Shown here one piece after another: positions 24,400-33,369 of a stretch of DNA of 37,373 bases. The notes beneath the pieces are model-generated. The model had not been told where the DNA came from and did not search any database. It saw only the letters and a program-made list of their open reading frames with translations. Source of the stretch: a bacterium. GTDB taxonomy: Bacteria; Bacillota; Clostridia; Oscillospirales; Acutalibacteraceae. The position numbers and the translations under genes are program-made. The stretch lies in NCBI GenBank assembly GCA_022774755.1, contig JALFLK010000030.1, positions 1 to 37,373 of the forward strand. Direction: 5' to 3'. The first letter of the stretch is position 1, and every line of letters begins with the position of its first letter.

Positions 24400-24971
24400 T
24401 GATTCTGATAATAGATAATTACGACAGCTTTACCTATAACCTTGTTCAGTTTTGCGGTACAATCACTGCCGACATTAAGGTTGTCCGAAACGACAGTATG
24501 ACGGCGGAAGAAATTCAGGATATGCACCCGGACAGAATAATTCTTTCTCCCGGTCCCGGATATCCAAAGGATGCAGGCGTGTGCGAGGAGGTTATCGCCA
24601 AGCTAAAGGGTCAGGTGCCTATATTGGGAGTATGCCTTGGGCATCAGGCAATCTGCGAAGCCTTCGGCGGAAAAATCGTTCACGCAAAAGAGCTTATGCA
24701 CGGCAAGAAAAGCGATATTACGGTGGATAACAACTGCGGTATTTTTTCGGGATTACCCGGGGTGATTCCCTGCGCAAGATATCATTCTCTTATTGCAGAC
24801 AGAGATACCTTGCCAAAGGAGCTTAAGGTTATAGCCGAAGACGAAATCGGCGAGATTATGGCGGTTAAGCACAGGGGTTATTCAATATACGGTTTACAGT
24901 TTCATCCCGAATCAATTTTAACTGAAAACGGAATTACAATGCTTAAGAATTTTGTAGAGGGGATTGATTGA
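24399..24971 (+). CDS. trpG: TrpG, anthranilate synthase glutamine amidotransferase subunit
   Basis: 190 residues, a stand-alone class I glutamine amidotransferase. The oxyanion-hole region is SPGPGYP, the nucleophile is Cys79 in GVCLGHQ, and the His169/Glu171 pair is in FHPES. It supplies ammonia to TrpE. Such subunits can also serve PabB in folate synthesis, but the place inside the trp operon supports TrpG. The ATG overlaps the trpE stop and the gene ends one base before the trpD ATG. Confidence 0.96.
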   Translation: MILIIDNYDSFTYNLVQFCGTITADIKVVRNDSMTAEEIQDMHPDRIILSPGPGYPKDAGVCEEVIAKLKGQVPILGVCLGHQAICEAFGGKIVHAKELMHGKKSDITVDNNCGIFSGLPGVIPCARYHSLIADRDTLPKELKVIAEDEIGEIMAVKHRGYSIYGLQFHPESILTENGITMLKNFVEGID

Positions 24972-24972
24972 T

Positions 24973-25986
24973 ATGATTAAAGAAGCAATTATTAAACTTT
25001 CACAAAATCAGGATTTGTCTTACAGCGAGACCGAAGCTGTTATGGACGAAATGATGTCCGGCACGGCTACACAGGCACAGATGGGCGCATTTTTGGCAGA
25101 GCTGATGGTTAAGGGCGAAACTATTGACGAGATTACCGCCTGTGCAAATGTAATGAGGGACAAGGCTCTGAGGCTTAATACCACAGGCGATGTTATGGAG
25201 ATTGTGGGAACAGGCGGAGATAACGCAGGTACTTTTAATATTTCTACCACATCAGCCTTTGTAATTTCGGCGGCAGGAGTACAGGTTGCAAAGCACGGCA
25301 ACCGTTCAATGTCAAGTCAAAGCGGTGCCGCAGACTGCCTTGAAAGCTTAGGCGTAAAGATTGACTTAAAGCCCGAAGAAGGTGAAAAAGTGCTGGCTGA
25401 AACAGGTCTGTGCTTTATGTTCGCCCAGTGCTATCATTCATCAATGAGATATGTGGCTCCCGTAAGAAAGGAAATCGGCATAAGGAATATTTTTAATATT
25501 TTAGGACCTCTCACAAACCCTGCTCACGCAAATTTACAGCTTATGGGCGTTTACGACGAATCTCTCGTTGAGCCTCTTGCCAAGGTTTTGAGCAATTTAG
25601 GCGTAAAAAGGGGTATGACCGTTTACGGCGAGGATAAAATGGACGAGGCGACGGTTTCGGCAAATACAAAAATCTGCGAGATAGATAACGGTAAATTTAA
25701 AACCTACGAAATCACTCCGGAAGAGTTTGGATTTAAAAGATGCTCAAAGGCTGAGCTTTTAGGCGGAGACGGCAAAGAAAACGCAGAAATCACCAAGAAT
25801 ATTCTTACGGGCAAGGAGCAGGGCGCAAAAAGAGATGTTGTACTGCTTAATGCAGGAATGGCACTTTATATTGCAGGAAAAGCCGATAATATTAAGGACG
25901 GCATAAGACTTGCGAAGGATATTATAGACAGCGGCAAAGCCTTTGCCGAAATGGAGCAGTTTGTTAAAGCAACCGTACAGTTTTGA
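24973..25986 (+). CDS. trpD: TrpD, anthranilate phosphoribosyltransferase
   Basis: 337 residues from the ATG at 24973, placed ten bases after GAGGGGA; the in-frame TTG at 24964 overlaps trpG and lies too close to the ribosome site. It joins anthranilate to PRPP. Motifs: GTGGDNAGTFNIST (PRPP binding), KHGNRSMSSQSGAAD, and MRYVAPVRKEIGIRNIFNILGPLTNPA. Length and motifs are normal. It is followed without a gap by trpC. Confidence 0.96.
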   Translation: MIKEAIIKLSQNQDLSYSETEAVMDEMMSGTATQAQMGAFLAELMVKGETIDEITACANVMRDKALRLNTTGDVMEIVGTGGDNAGTFNISTTSAFVISAAGVQVAKHGNRSMSSQSGAADCLESLGVKIDLKPEEGEKVLAETGLCFMFAQCYHSSMRYVAPVRKEIGIRNIFNILGPLTNPAHANLQLMGVYDESLVEPLAKVLSNLGVKRGMTVYGEDKMDEATVSANTKICEIDNGKFKTYEITPEEFGFKRCSKAELLGGDGKENAEITKNILTGKEQGAKRDVVLLNAGMALYIAGKADNIKDGIRLAKDIIDSGKAFAEMEQFVKATVQF

Positions 25987-25998
25987 TTGGAGAAAATT

Positions 25999-26784
25999 AT
26001 GATTTTAGGGGAAATTGCAGATTATACAAAATTAAGATACCAAGAGGTGCAGCGGCAGATACCCTTAAGCGAAATTAAGGCTAAGGCGCTCAGATTAAAT
26101 TCCGAAACAGGCTTTCCTTTTGAAAAGGCTTTAAAAAAGCAGGGCTTGTCCTATATATGCGAGGTCAAAAAGGCATCGCCCTCAAAGGGTATTATTGCCG
26201 AGGATTTTCCCTATCTGCAAATTGCCCAAGACTACGAAAAAGCGGGTGCAGGGGCAATTTCTGTTTTGACAGAGCCAAAGTACTTTATGGGCGACAACAG
26301 GTATTTGACCGAAATATCAAAGGCGGTTTCTATTCCCCTGCTCAGAAAGGATTTTACCGTTTGCGATTATCAGATTTACGAGGCAAAGACAATAGGCGCT
26401 TCGGCGATACTTTTAATCTGCGCTTTGCTTGACGAAAGCACCCTCAGACAGTACCTTGAAATCAGCCACGCTCTTGGGCTTTCCGCCGTTGTAGAGGCTC
26501 ACGACAGGCAGGAAGTCGAAAAGGCGGTTTCCGCAGGGGCGAGAATTATCGGAGTAAACAACAGAAATTTAAAGGACTTTACAGTAAATATTGATAATTG
26601 TACAGCCTTGAGAAAATATGTTCCCGATGATATACTTTATATTGCTGAAAGTGGTATAAAAACCAACAGCGATATTGAAAGAATCCGCAGAGCAGGCGCA
26701 GACGGCGTTTTAATAGGCGAATCTATGATGAGAAGTCCCCACAAAGCGGCTGCCCTGAGGGAGTTAAACGGCGGTGACCTTTAG
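25999..26784 (+). CDS. trpC: TrpC, indole-3-glycerol-phosphate synthase
   Basis: 261 residues from ATG 25999 with TTGGAGA upstream; an upstream TTG at 25987 sits inside the ribosome site. It closes the indole ring in the fourth step of the pathway. The TIM-barrel motifs are clear: EVKKASPSKG (catalytic Lys), LRKDF (second Lys), VVEAHD, IIGVNNRNLKDF, YIAESGI and GVLIGES. It is a separate enzyme, not fused with TrpF as in enterics. The stop overlaps the trpF GTG (TAGTG). Confidence 0.96.
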   Translation: MILGEIADYTKLRYQEVQRQIPLSEIKAKALRLNSETGFPFEKALKKQGLSYICEVKKASPSKGIIAEDFPYLQIAQDYEKAGAGAISVLTEPKYFMGDNRYLTEISKAVSIPLLRKDFTVCDYQIYEAKTIGASAILLICALLDESTLRQYLEISHALGLSAVVEAHDRQEVEKAVSAGARIIGVNNRNLKDFTVNIDNCTALRKYVPDDILYIAESGIKTNSDIERIRRAGADGVLIGESMMRSPHKAAALRELNGGDL

Positions 26785-27401
26785 TGAGCAAAATCAAAAT
26801 ATGCGGCTTAAAAAGTATTGAAGATATTGAAATAGCAAACAAATATATGCCCGACTACATCGGCTTTGTGTTTTCAAAAAGCAAGCGTCAGGTGGATTTT
26901 GATACGGCAAGGGCTTTAAAATCAAAGCTAAACAGGGGAATAAGCGCCATAGGCGTTTTTGTAAACGAGCCTGTGGATTTTATTGTAAAGCTGTGGAAAT
27001 GCCGTGTAATCGACGCAATACAGCTTCACGGCGACGAGGACGATGAGTATATACGCAGGCTGAAATCCCGTGTCAGATGTAATGTGATTAAGGCGGTCAG
27101 AGTAAAAGATACTGAGCAGATTCTCCGTGCGGAGCAGACAAGGTGCGATTTTCTTCTGCTTGACGCCTATAAGGGCGATTCCTACGGCGGTAACGGAATA
27201 CGCTTTAACTGGGATTTGATTCCCAACGATTTGGTTAAAGAATACTTTCTTGCCGGGGGGCTTGACAGCGATAATATTCAGCAGGCAATAGCAAGGTTAC
27301 ATCCCTATTGTGTAGATGTCAGCTCATCGGTAGAAACAGACGGAAATAAGGACGAAAAAAAGGTAAAAGAGATAATTGAAAAGGTTAGGAGTGCAAAATA
27401 A
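26784..27401 (+). CDS. trpF: TrpF, phosphoribosylanthranilate isomerase
   Basis: 205 residues with a GTG start overlapping the trpC stop. It carries out the Amadori rearrangement of PRA to CdRP. The general base Cys7 sits in KICGLK and the general acid Asp in FLLLDAYKG; the phosphate-binding end is AGGLDSDNI with VDVSSSVE. Length is normal. The gene order C-F-B-A is the common Gram-positive one. Confidence 0.95.
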   Translation: MSKIKICGLKSIEDIEIANKYMPDYIGFVFSKSKRQVDFDTARALKSKLNRGISAIGVFVNEPVDFIVKLWKCRVIDAIQLHGDEDDEYIRRLKSRVRCNVIKAVRVKDTEQILRAEQTRCDFLLLDAYKGDSYGGNGIRFNWDLIPNDLVKEYFLAGGLDSDNIQQAIARLHPYCVDVSSSVETDGNKDEKKVKEIIEKVRSAK

Positions 27402-27402
27402 A

Positions 27403-28587
27403 ATGTCAAAAGGAAAATTCGGCATTCACGGCGGTCAGTTTGTTCCCGAAACATTGATGAACGCCTTAAACGAGCTTGAAGAAGCGTACAATCACTATAA
27501 AAACGACCCTGAATTTTTAGAGGAGCTTGATTTTTTATACAGGGAGTACGCAGGCAGACCTTCTTTGCTTTATTACGCAGAGAAAATGACAAAGGACTTG
27601 GGCGGAGCAAAAATCTACCTGAAGCGTGAGGATTTAAACCATACCGGCTCTCACAAAATAAATAACGTGCTGGGTCAGATTCTGCTTGCTAAAAAAATGG
27701 GCAAAAAGCGTGTAATCGCTGAAACAGGTGCAGGTCAGCACGGAGTTGCAACCGCTACTGCGGCGGCATATATGGGTATGGAATGTGACGTGTATATGGG
27801 CAAGGTTGATACAGACCGCCAGGCGCTTAATGTATATAGAATGAAGCTTTTGGGCGCAAGAGTTCACCCGGTGACAACAGGCACCCAGACTCTTAAGGAC
27901 GCCGTAAACGAGGCTTTGAGAGAATGGACCTCAAGGGTTGAGGATACCCACTATGTTTTAGGTTCGGTTATGGGTCCCCATCCGTTCCCCACAATCGTCA
28001 GAGATTTTCAGAGTGTTATCGGCAAAGAGGTACGCAGTCAGATTATGGAAAAAGAGGGCAGACTGCCCGATGTTGTTATGGCGTGTGTAGGCGGCGGCAG
28101 CAACGCTATGGGACTTTTCTATGATTTTATAAAGGACGAAAGCGTAAGGCTAATTGGTTGTGAGGCGGCAGGATTAGGCGTAGATAACCCCAAAAATGCT
28201 GCAACTATTGCAAACGGCACTTTAGGCATATTCCACGGAATGAAGTCCTATTTTTGTCAGGATAAGTACGGTCAGATTGCTCCTGTTTATTCAATTTCCG
28301 CAGGACTTGATTACCCCGGAATCGGTCCCGAGCATGCTCAGCTCCACGACAGCGGACGGGCAGAGTATGTTCCGGTTACAGACAAAGAGGCTGTTGACGC
28401 TTTTGAGTATCTTTCAAAAACAGAGGGAATTATCCCTGCTATTGAAAGCGCTCACGCAGTTGCCCACGCTATGAAAATTGCGCCGAAAATGGGCAAGGAT
28501 AAGATAGTGGTAATAAACCTTTCGGGCAGAGGCGACAAGGATGTAGCCGCAATAGCAAGATACAGAGGAGAGGATATTCATGACTAA
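27403..28587 (+). CDS. trpB: TrpB, tryptophan synthase beta subunit
   Basis: 394 residues from ATG 27403; an in-frame TTG at 27376 would overlap trpF and adds residues not like TrpB. It condenses indole with serine. The PLP Lys85 is in HTGSHKINN; the phosphate loop is [10 protein letters not shown]; the [10 protein letters not shown] and HAVAHA motifs mark the ordinary TrpB1 type, not TrpB2. AGGAG lies 11 bases upstream. It overlaps trpA by eight bases, supporting equal expression of the two subunits of the channelling complex. Confidence 0.97.
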   Translation: MSKGKFGIHGGQFVPETLMNALNELEEAYNHYKNDPEFLEELDFLYREYAGRPSLLYYAEKMTKDLGGAKIYLKREDLNHTGSHKINNVLGQILLAKKMGKKRVIAETGAGQHGVATATAAAYMGMECDVYMGKVDTDRQALNVYRMKLLGARVHPVTTGTQTLKDAVNEALREWTSRVEDTHYVLGSVMGPHPFPTIVRDFQSVIGKEVRSQIMEKEGRLPDVVMACVGGGSNAMGLFYDFIKDESVRLIGCEAAGLGVDNPKNAATIANGTLGIFHGMKSYFCQDKYGQIAPVYSISAGLDYPGIGPEHAQLHDSGRAEYVPVTDKEAVDAFEYLSKTEGIIPAIESAHAVAHAMKIAPKMGKDKIVVINLSGRGDKDVAAIARYRGEDIHD

Positions 28588-29350
28588 AATAAAAGAAGCC
28601 TTCAAAAACGGCAAGGCGTTTATTCCCTTTATTACCGCAGGAGACCCTAATCTGGAAACAACCGAAAAGCTGATTCTTGCAATGGATAAAAGCGGAGCAG
28701 ATATAATCGAAATCGGAATTCCCTTTTCCGACCCTGTTGCCGAGGGAGTGGTAATTCAGCAGGCAGATACAAGGGCTTTGGAATCCGGCACAACCACCGA
28801 TAAAATTTTTGATATGGTAAAGAGGATAAGCCCAAAATGCGGATGTCCGCTGGTGTTTATGACATACATTAACCCTATTTATGTTTACGGCGCAGACAAA
28901 TTTATGGAAAACTGCAAAGAAAGCGGAATAAGAGGAGTTATTGTTCCCGATGTACCCTTTGAGGAAAAGCAGGAGCTTAAACCCTACTGCGACAAATACG
29001 GAGTTGAGTTGATTTCCCTTATTGCACCCACGTCTCACGAGAGAATCAAGATGATAGCCAAGGAGGCGCAGGGATTTTTGTACTGCGTTTCGTCAATGGG
29101 CGTTACAGGCGTAAGGAGCGAGATTACCACAAATATAGGAGAAATGATAGAAGCCGTAAAATCCGTCAGCGACATTCCCTGTGCGGTGGGCTTTGGAATT
29201 TCCACCCCCGAGCAGGCTAAGGATATGGCAAAGTACGCCGACGGAGTTATTGTAGGCAGTGCTATTGTCAAGCTTGTGGCAAAGTACGGCGAAAATTCCG
29301 AAAAGGCTGTTTCGGATTATGTTAAATCAATGAAAGAGGCAATAAAATGA
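28580..29350 (+). CDS. trpA: TrpA, tryptophan synthase alpha subunit
   Basis: 256 residues, TIM barrel. It releases indole from indole-glycerol phosphate for TrpB. Catalytic Glu44 is in [11 protein letters not shown]. The second acidic residue, Asp60 in the Salmonella enzyme, is Glu55 here (DPVAEG), and the following Pro is Val. The rest ([47 protein letters not shown]) is normal. The start lies inside the trpB end and the stop overlaps the sirtuin gene (ATGA). Activity is expected despite the substitution. Confidence 0.96.
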   Translation: MTKIKEAFKNGKAFIPFITAGDPNLETTEKLILAMDKSGADIIEIGIPFSDPVAEGVVIQQADTRALESGTTTDKIFDMVKRISPKCGCPLVFMTYINPIYVYGADKFMENCKESGIRGVIVPDVPFEEKQELKPYCDKYGVELISLIAPTSHERIKMIAKEAQGFLYCVSSMGVTGVRSEITTNIGEMIEAVKSVSDIPCAVGFGISTPEQAKDMAKYADGVIVGSAIVKLVAKYGENSEKAVSDYVKSMKEAIK

Positions 29351-30066
29351 GCGTTGCCGATTTGCAGAAAATTATAGATAACAGCGAAAGGGTTGTATTT
29401 TTCGGCGGCGCAGGGGTGTCAACGGAAAGCGGAATCCCCGATTTCAGAAGCGTTGACGGACTGTATAATCAAAGCTATGCTTATCCTCCCGAGGAGATAT
29501 TGAGCCACAGATTTTTCTTTGACAACACAGAGGAATTTTACAGATTTTATCGGGACAAAATGCTATGCCTTGACGCAAAGCCCAACAAAGCCCATAGGTT
29601 CTGCGCAGAGCTTGAGCAATCAGGCAGACTTTCGGCGGTTGTTACGCAGAATATCGACGGTCTTCACCAGGCGTCAGGCAGTAAAAAGGTTTTTGAGCTT
29701 CACGGCTCGGTTCACCGAAATTACTGCATAAAATGTCACAAATTTTTCGATGTTGATTATATTAAAAACTCATCGGGCATACCCATTTGCGACAGCTGCG
29801 GAGGAATTATTAAGCCCGACGTTGTGCTGTATCAGGAGGGACTTGACGACGCCACCGTAAGCGAAGCTCTTTCTGCCATATCATCGGCAGATACTCTTAT
29901 TATTGCCGGAACAAGCCTGTCGGTATATCCGGCGGCAGGCTTTGTGCAGTATTTCAGGGGTAATAAAACGGTGCTGATTAACCGTGACAAAACTCCTTTT
30001 GATTCAAATGCAGATTTGGTTTTCCATGAAAAAGTCGGCGAGCTTTTAGGCAAAATCAAAATTTAG
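29347..30066 (+). CDS. cobB: Sir2-family NAD-dependent protein deacylase (sirtuin)
   Basis: 239 residues, a class of small bacterial sirtuin. NAD-binding GAGVSTESGIPDFRS is at 21-35, TQNIDGLH at 100-106, catalytic His119 in ELHGSVH, and the zinc Cys set at 127, 130, 148 and 151. KPDVVLYQEGL matches the substrate-binding region; the Tyr/Arg pair of desuccinylases was not clearly seen, so deacetylase activity is the default. It removes acyl groups from lysine using NAD+. It overlaps trpA by four bases, so it should be under trp T-box control. No terminator was seen right after it. Confidence 0.92.
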   Translation: MSVADLQKIIDNSERVVFFGGAGVSTESGIPDFRSVDGLYNQSYAYPPEEILSHRFFFDNTEEFYRFYRDKMLCLDAKPNKAHRFCAELEQSGRLSAVVTQNIDGLHQASGSKKVFELHGSVHRNYCIKCHKFFDVDYIKNSSGIPICDSCGGIIKPDVVLYQEGLDDATVSEALSAISSADTLIIAGTSLSVYPAAGFVQYFRGNKTVLINRDKTPFDSNADLVFHEKVGELLGKIKI

Positions 30067-30084
30067 CCTGATTATAAAAATATC

Positions 30085-30112
30085 TTGAAAATCCCGAAAT
30101 TTGTGGTATATT
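30085..30112 (+). promoter_or_regulatory. Promoter of the HAD phosphatase gene
   Basis: TTGAAA (30085-30090), a 16-bp spacer and TATATT (30107-30112), about 30 bases before the ATG at 30143. The gene may also receive read-through from the trp operon. Confidence 0.55.
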
Positions 30113-30142
30113 AAGCAAAGACAACATTTTTAAGGAGATTTT

Positions 30143-30994
30143 ATGTCTTACGATATTATAGCCATTGATATTGACGGAACTTTAACAAACGATGATAAAA
30201 TAATTACTCCGAAAACCAAAGACGCCCTGTTGCTTGCACAGAAAAAGGGTAAAAAGGTGGCGATTGCCTCCGGCAGACACCCCCAAGGCGTTATTCCCTA
30301 TGCAAAGGAGCTTCAGCTTGATAAATTCGGCGGATATCTTTTGTGCTTTAACGGCGGACTGGTGTTGGAGATAACCGAAAAAGGCTGTAAAACCCTATAT
30401 TCCTGCGAGCTTCCCAACGAGTATATACCTGTGGTGTGCGATGTTGTCAGGGATTCAAACATTACCGTAAATACCCACACCGAAAATATGATTATTGCCG
30501 ACAGTAAGGTTAATAAATATACAAGCATTGAGCCGGATATTATCGGATTGCCCTTTAAACAGGTGGATAATTTTGAGGAATATGTGGACTTTCCGGTCAA
30601 TAAGCTGTTGCTTGCAGGAGAGCCAGCCGAGATTGACGAATACGAGGAAAAGCTCAAAAAGCGACTTGACGGACTGGTAAGCATATACAAAAGCGCACCG
30701 TATTTTCTTGAGGTTATGCCTTTAGGCGTAACCAAGGGCGCAAGCCTACACTACATTCTTGAGTCAATGGGGCTGAGGAGCAAAAATCTGATTGCCTGCG
30801 GCGACAGCTACAACGATATTACGATGATAGGCTATGCCGGTTTAGGCGTTGCAATGAGCAATGCCCCCGATGATATTAAGAAAACTGCGGACTATGTAAC
30901 CCTTTCCAACAACGACGACGGCATTGCTCTTGTTGTTGAGAAGTTTATGCTCTCTGACTGTAAATGGATTTATCGGAATATCAGAAATAAATAA
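30143..30994 (+). CDS. Cof-type HAD-IIB family phosphatase
   Basis: 283 residues. HAD motif I is IAIDIDGTLTND with nucleophile Asp9 and Asp11; motif II is VAIASGRHP; motif IV is ACGDSYNDITM; and the GVAMSNAPDDIKKTADYVT end is typical of Cof/YidA-like enzymes. They remove phosphate from sugar phosphates or cofactors (flavin, PLP), and the substrate cannot be read from sequence. A type IIB cap domain occupies the middle. AAGGAG precedes the ATG. It stands alone between the trp operon and a strong convergent terminator. Confidence 0.92.
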   Translation: MSYDIIAIDIDGTLTNDDKIITPKTKDALLLAQKKGKKVAIASGRHPQGVIPYAKELQLDKFGGYLLCFNGGLVLEITEKGCKTLYSCELPNEYIPVVCDVVRDSNITVNTHTENMIIADSKVNKYTSIEPDIIGLPFKQVDNFEEYVDFPVNKLLLAGEPAEIDEYEEKLKKRLDGLVSIYKSAPYFLEVMPLGVTKGASLHYILESMGLRSKNLIACGDSYNDITMIGYAGLGVAMSNAPDDIKKTADYVTLSNNDDGIALVVEKFMLSDCKWIYRNIRNK

Positions 30995-31008
30995 TAAATA
31001 AAACAAAC

Positions 31009-31053
31009 CGCACCCGATTATTCGGAAAACAGTATTCCGAATAATCGGGTGCG
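31009..31053. terminator. Bidirectional 19-bp terminator hairpin
   Basis: The perfect 19-bp stem from 31009-31027 to 31035-31053 (arms start CGCACCCGATTATTCGG) has a 7-base loop. On the minus strand it is followed by GGTTTGTTTTATTTATT, and on the plus strand by TTGTATAAAC. It lies between convergent genes and probably ends both transcripts, more strongly the minus one. Confidence 0.85.
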
Positions 31054-31135
31054 TTGTATAAACATACTTAAAAATAACACTTTTGTTGCAGCAGTTGATG
31101 TCAGACAACTAATTTTAGAGATTAAAACTTAGCGG

Positions 31136-31495
31136 TCAGAATTGAATCGAATAAAAGATAACGCCGCCGATAATCAGCAGGATTCCTATAAGCTTACGCT
31201 TGCCGATTCGTTCTTTAAGCAAAAAATAGCTGAATATCGACACAAAAACATAGCCTGTACTTTCCAGTATCGGCCCTAAGGAAAGGGGAACGATTTTGTA
31301 GGCAAAAACCGTAATCAGCGTTGACATAAAAAACAGAATATAGGCGATAATAACCGTTGGATTAAGGTATTCTTTGATTCGGCTTGCATATGTTTTGTTT
31401 GCGCTTGTTTTAAGCATTACCTGAGAAACGGAGGATATAAGTACGCTCAAAATAAAAATTGCGCCGAAAATAATTCGTAATGTTAAATCATTCAT
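31136..31495 (-). CDS. Half-size EamA/SMR-like membrane protein (ArnE/F-like), second of pair
   Basis: 119 residues with four membrane segments. The end FSYFLLKERIGKRKLIGILLIIGGV is the EamA/DMT signature (..E.....K..G..LI..GV). The size is that of SMR proteins and of ArnE/ArnF, which work as a pair to flip undecaprenyl-phosphate-linked aminoarabinose. It overlaps its partner gene by eight bases. Placement behind a GtrB/ArnC-like transferase suggests it is half of a flippase for a lipid-linked sugar; a drug exporter is the alternative but less likely. Confidence 0.75.
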   Translation of the reverse strand: MNDLTLRIIFGAIFILSVLISSVSQVMLKTSANKTYASRIKEYLNPTVIIAYILFFMSTLITVFAYKIVPLSLGPILESTGYVFVSIFSYFLLKERIGKRKLIGILLIIGGVIFYSIQF

Positions 31496-31847
31496 CGTCC
31501 GTCACCACCAGTAGAATTCCGATAAATACAATTATTGAGCCCACAATCATATTCCAGGTTATTGCTTCGTCGAAGAACAGCGCCCCAAGTATCATACCCC
31601 AAATAATTACAATACCCTTATTTGCAAAGGCGGTGGTCAGGGGCATTCTTTTCAGAATTTGCTGCCACAGCAGAGCGTATGCACCCAGAATCACAAGCAT
31701 AATTCCGTAGAACATAATAAACTGTGCCGACATAAATTCGGTTCCTGCGGCCAATTTTGAAAAAACACTGCAAAAGGAATACATCAAAAGTACGGCGTGA
31801 AGAAGAATAAAATTAAAAACTTTCGATTTATTACTGCCTATCCTCAT
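31488..31847 (-). CDS. Half-size EamA/SMR-like membrane protein (ArnE/F-like), first of pair
   Basis: 119 residues, four membrane segments, similar in plan to the next gene but clearly diverged in sequence (SFCSVFSKLAAGTEFMSAQFI, PLTTAFANKGIVIIWGMILGALFFDEAITWNMIVGSIIVFIGI). The F-DE-I and G--I-F-GI-L pattern is the EamA end. It overlaps the glycosyltransferase gene by 17 bases, which implies tight coupling. Two unequal half-transporters in tandem imply a heterodimer. The role as lipid-sugar flippase is inferred from context. Confidence 0.75.
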   Translation of the reverse strand: MRIGSNKSKVFNFILLHAVLLMYSFCSVFSKLAAGTEFMSAQFIMFYGIMLVILGAYALLWQQILKRMPLTTAFANKGIVIIWGMILGALFFDEAITWNMIVGSIIVFIGILLVVTDDE

Positions 31848-32781
31848 TGTCGTTTTCCTCCAGATTTACGCTTCGGCGTATAACATACTGCGGTGCGTTG
31901 TTAATGCTGATATATATTCTTCCTATATACTCGCCTATCAGACCCAGAATAATCATTATCATACCGCCGATGAAAAGCAGAACCGCCATTGTTGAGCTGT
32001 AACCAAGGGGAGTAAGGGGATGAATCAGTTTATTGACTACAATATAAATTCCGTAAATAAAGCCCAGAACAGCTGTAATCACACCGGCAAGAGTGGCAAT
32101 TCTCAGGGGTTTTACCGAAAAAGCCGTAAAGCCGTTGAGCCAAAGGAGCATAAGCTTCTTAATGGTATATCCCGACTGTCCCACAAGACGCTCACGGTGA
32201 TTTATCTTAACATTGGTAACCCTTTTGGTTGCCCTGAGCAGAAGTCCGCTTATATAAGGGTAAGGATTGTCGTAATTTTTAACTTCCTCTATTACATATC
32301 TTTTGCAGGCAAAATAGCTCATTATTTTTAAACCCTTTGGTTTTTCAATAAGCCACTGTGCCATTGCGTCGTTAATTTTACTGCCGAAATTTCGGAAAGC
32401 GGAATGTTTTTTCTCGGAATATTCCGCAAAAACTAAATCGTAGCTGTCAAGCTTTTCAATAAGCTTGAACATTTCGCAGGCGGGGGTTTGTCCGTCGTCG
32501 TCAAGACAAACTGCAATATCCCCGGTAATATAGTGAAAGCCTGCCATTATTGCCGAATGCTGACCGAAATTTCTCGCCAAATCAAGCCCTTTGATTTTTG
32601 GATTTTCAGACGCAAGCTCTGTTATAACCCCGTAAACATTATCGGGCGAGCAGTCGTTTACCAGTATAATTTCGTAATCGTATCCGCTTTTTGCGGAAAC
32701 CGTTTCGATAATCTCGTCAACAACGGTTTTTATGGTTTTCTCGGAATTGTAACAGGGAATAACCACGGATATTTTAGTCAA
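31831..32781 (-). CDS. GtrB/ArnC-like polyprenyl-phosphate glycosyltransferase (GT2)
   Basis: 316 residues. The GT2 fold opens with ISVVIPCYNSEKTI, then LVNDCSPDN, RNFGQHSAIMAGF and the metal-binding CLDDDGQTP. The end has two membrane helices (about 228-250 and 264-288) and the GEYIGRIY motif, as in GtrB, ArnC and DPM synthases, which put a sugar from a nucleotide donor onto a polyprenyl phosphate at the inner membrane face. The TTG start at 32781 follows AAAAGGAG by ten bases and overlaps the GNAT gene. The sugar is unknown. Confidence 0.88.
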   Translation of the reverse strand: MTKISVVIPCYNSEKTIKTVVDEIIETVSAKSGYDYEIILVNDCSPDNVYGVITELASENPKIKGLDLARNFGQHSAIMAGFHYITGDIAVCLDDDGQTPACEMFKLIEKLDSYDLVFAEYSEKKHSAFRNFGSKINDAMAQWLIEKPKGLKIMSYFACKRYVIEEVKNYDNPYPYISGLLLRATKRVTNVKINHRERLVGQSGYTIKKLMLLWLNGFTAFSVKPLRIATLAGVITAVLGFIYGIYIVVNKLIHPLTPLGYSSTMAVLLFIGGMIMIILGLIGEYIGRIYISINNAPQYVIRRSVNLEENDNEDRQ

Positions 32782-33322
32782 ATAAATCAGACTCCTTTTT
32801 CCATTCGCTTTTTAAAATTGCCATAAATACCATATCGTACGCTGTGCCGTCTATAATGACGTCCTGTTTGAAAACGCCTTCAACCCTAAAACCGGCGTGC
32901 TTATAGCTGTTGATTGCCGCCTTGTTTTTTGCAAACACACGCAAAAATACACGGTTTATATTCAGTTCTTCAAAAGCATAGCTCAGAATAAGCCTTGCCG
33001 CCGCCGTGCCCAAGCCTTTGCCCCGGCAGGATTCCTCACCGATAAAAATACCGTATTCGCATTTTCTGTTATCTTTATCAATATCTCTCAGATACACAGA
33101 GCCTACGTCTTCGCCGGTTTCGTTGTCGGTAATTACAAACTGTGCCACCTGTCCCGTAAGAATTTTGTTTTTGTACCATTGCAGGTGGGCTTCCTCCGTC
33201 AGCGGAGTTCGGAATATAAAATTATCTACAACCGACGGCGTATTGCGCCATTTTACTATCTTTGCCGTGTCGTCGGGAGTAATCATCCTGATAGATGCCT
33301 TTTCTGATTTGTAAATTCTCAT
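32774..33322 (-). CDS. GNAT (RimJ/RimL-like) N-acetyltransferase
   Basis: 182 residues. Acetyl-CoA loop CRGKGLGTAAARLIL at about 93-107, and the terminal ELNINRVFLRVFAKNKAAINSYKHAGFRVEG segment is typical of RimJ/RimL- and WecD-like members. Because it sits directly upstream of a lipid-sugar transferase, the substrate may be an amino-sugar nucleotide rather than a protein; this is inference. GGTGA precedes the ATG. It overlaps the next gene by eight bases. Confidence 0.85.
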   Translation of the reverse strand: MRIYKSEKASIRMITPDDTAKIVKWRNTPSVVDNFIFRTPLTEEAHLQWYKNKILTGQVAQFVITDNETGEDVGSVYLRDIDKDNRKCEYGIFIGEESCRGKGLGTAAARLILSYAFEELNINRVFLRVFAKNKAAINSYKHAGFRVEGVFKQDVIIDGTAYDMVFMAILKSEWKKESDLFD

Positions 33323-33369
33323 ATTTTCACCGCTTTTTGTTAAAATAACAAATTATTTTATTAAAAGAT

